A stretch of 6,709 bases of DNA from an uncultured Collinsella sp. (GTDB taxonomy: Bacteria; Actinomycetota; Coriobacteriia; Coriobacteriales; Coriobacteriaceae): contig URGY01000094.1 in NCBI GenBank assembly GCA_900547505.1, positions 1-6,709 on the forward strand. The letters run 5' to 3'. A model generated the notes under the pieces. The model did no database searches. It had not been told where the DNA came from and saw only the letters and a program-made list of their open reading frames with translations. The first letter of the stretch is position 1; each line of letters begins with the position of its first letter. A program made the translations under genes and the position numbers. This document shows, in pieces, positions 5,597-6,709 of the stretch.

Positions 5597-6709
5597 TAAC
5601 GATTCCTGCCGTGGCAGTACTTAAACTTCTTGCCGCTACCGCAGGGGCACGGGTCGTTGCGGCCCACGTTGACGTACGGATCGTCGCTCTCGGACTTGCG
5701 ATAGGTGGTCACCTTGCCACCGTTGTTGACGGCAGCCGGACCACCCTGGACAGCCGTGCGGGCCTGCACCTGCGCCTGCTTGCGCAGCACCGAGTCGCCG
5801 TTGTCACCATCGACCTCGGCAGGACCGGAGAAGTGCGCGCCCTCGAGCGCGGGCCCCTCCTTGTGCTCCACGGCACGCGGGGCAGCCTTGATCTCGATGC
5901 GCAGAACCGTGCGCAGGTAATCCTCATACATGGTATCGACGAGTATCTGGAACGCGCCGTAGGCCTCGGTCTTGTACTCAACCAGCGGGTCGCGCTGGCC
6001 AAAGCCGCGCAGGCCGATGCCGGTCTTGAGGTAGTCCATCTCCTGCAGGTAGTTCATCCAGCGGGTATCGATGACGCGCAGCATGACCTGGGTGTTGAGC
6101 TCGCGCATCAGGTCCTCGCCCAAGCGCTCGGCCTTCATGTTGTAGCACTTCTCTACGTAAGCCAGGACATCGGCAGCCAGGGCCTCATAATCCTCGTCGG
6201 GGAACTTCGGCGTATCGATGTGACCGGTGAGCTCCACAACCCACTTGCGAAGGCCCTCCAGGTCGCGCTCACCATCGTGGCTGTCCTTGGTGCAGAACTC
6301 CTGCACGCAACGGTAGACGGTATCGTGCATGACCTCGGTGATGTGGTCGGTCAGGTCCTTGCCGTCCAGAATCTTATTGCGCTCGGCGTAGATGACCTGG
6401 CGCTGCTTGTTCATAACGTCGTCGTACTCAAGGACGCTCTTACGCATGGAGAAGTTGATGCTCTCGACCTTGTGCTGGGCGCTCTCGACGGCCTTGGAGA
6501 TGATCTTGTGCTGGATGGGCATGTCGTCGCCCATGTCGGCCGTGACCATCATCTTGGAGACGCGGTCCATCTTGTCGCCGCCGAACAGGCGCATGAGGTC
6601 GTCCTCGAGCGACAGGTAGAACTGGGTCTCGCCCGGATCGCCCTGACGTCCGGAGCGGCCGCGCAGCTGGTTGTCGATACGGCGGGATTCGTGGCGCTCG
6701 GTGCCGATA
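5596..6709 (-). CDS. secA: Preprotein translocase ATPase SecA, C-terminal part (5' end off contig)
   Basis: SecA is the cytoplasmic motor that drives unfolded secretory proteins through SecYEG using ATP. About 370 C-terminal residues are present, and the 5' part lies beyond the window. The fragment opens with IGTERHESRRIDNQLRGRSG and then RQGDPGETQFYLSLEDDLM, the last helicase motif of the second nucleotide-binding domain. Helical scaffold sequence follows (KAVESAQHKVESINFSMRKS, then VLEYDDVMNKQRQVIYAERN) and then the helical wing and second scaffold part (DTRWMNYLQEMDYLKTGIGL, then RGFGQRDPLVEYKTEAYGAF). A variable linker leads to the SEC-C zinc motif NDPCPCGSGKKFKYCHG near the end (Cys-x-Cys then Cys-His). 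The sequence matches the housekeeping SecA. The stop TAA shares its last A with the prfB start codon. Confidence 0.97.
   Translation of the reverse strand, partial: IGTERHESRRIDNQLRGRSGRQGDPGETQFYLSLEDDLMRLFGGDKMDRVSKMMVTADMGDDMPIQHKIISKAVESAQHKVESINFSMRKSVLEYDDVMNKQRQVIYAERNKILDGKDLTDHITEVMHDTVYRCVQEFCTKDSHDGERDLEGLRKWVVELTGHIDTPKFPDEDYEALAADVLAYVEKCYNMKAERLGEDLMRELNTQVMLRVIDTRWMNYLQEMDYLKTGIGLRGFGQRDPLVEYKTEAYGAFQILVDTMYEDYLRTVLRIEIKAAPRAVEHKEGPALEGAHFSGPAEVDGDNGDSVLRKQAQVQARTAVQGGPAAVNNGGKVTTYRKSESDDPYVNVGRNDPCPCGSGKKFKYCHGRNR

Overview
The window is one end of a draft-assembly contig from a GC-rich bacterium. Every gene lies on the minus strand. The best fit is a gut actinobacterium of the class Coriobacteriia, most likely Collinsella or a close relative. 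This is inferred from GC-rich codon use, actinobacterial-type RF2 sequence, a transketolase split into two genes, and an FtsE with a long Ala/Pro/Gln-rich N-terminal tail. No search was run, so the genus is a judgement. The first 43 bases are not genomic: they are an Illumina Nextera adapter plus index left on the contig end.

Layout in the direction of transcription (high to low coordinates). 6709-5596 is the C-terminal part of secA (preprotein translocase ATPase), ending in a zinc-binding SEC-C tail. 5596-4448 is prfB (peptide chain release factor 2), which overlaps the secA stop by one base (TAATG). An intergenic region of about 165 bases follows, with a clear intrinsic-terminator hairpin directly in front of the next ribosome binding site. 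4282-3392 is a YitT-family membrane protein with a C-terminal DUF2179 domain. 3184-2354 and 2352-1411 are the N- and C-terminal halves of transketolase, separated by one base. A GC-rich terminator follows. A 504-base intergenic region then carries two more large palindromes: a 22-bp perfect inverted repeat and a ~150-base imperfect hairpin. Last is ftsE, with a GTG start and a good Shine-Dalgarno, running off the contig into the adapter.

Functionally these are core genes: protein export (SecA), translation termination (RF2), non-oxidative pentose phosphate metabolism (split transketolase) and cell division (FtsE, normally partnered by FtsX, which would lie beyond the contig end). There is no phage, CRISPR or defence system, and no transposase gene.

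The points most worth a second look are as follows. (1) RF2 carries Ser-Pro-Thr where the stop-codon-reading tripeptide of RF2 is normally Ser-Pro-Phe, and none of the five visible stop codons is TGA. (2) The ~150-base palindrome at 996-1146 has a 28-bp outer stem whose only two non-Watson-Crick positions are G-U pairs if read as plus-strand RNA. (3) The 22-bp inverted repeat at 1263-1329 looks like a dispersed REP-type element. (4) The terminator lies between prfB and the YitT gene's ribosome binding site. (5) FtsE has an N-terminal extension of about 170 residues.
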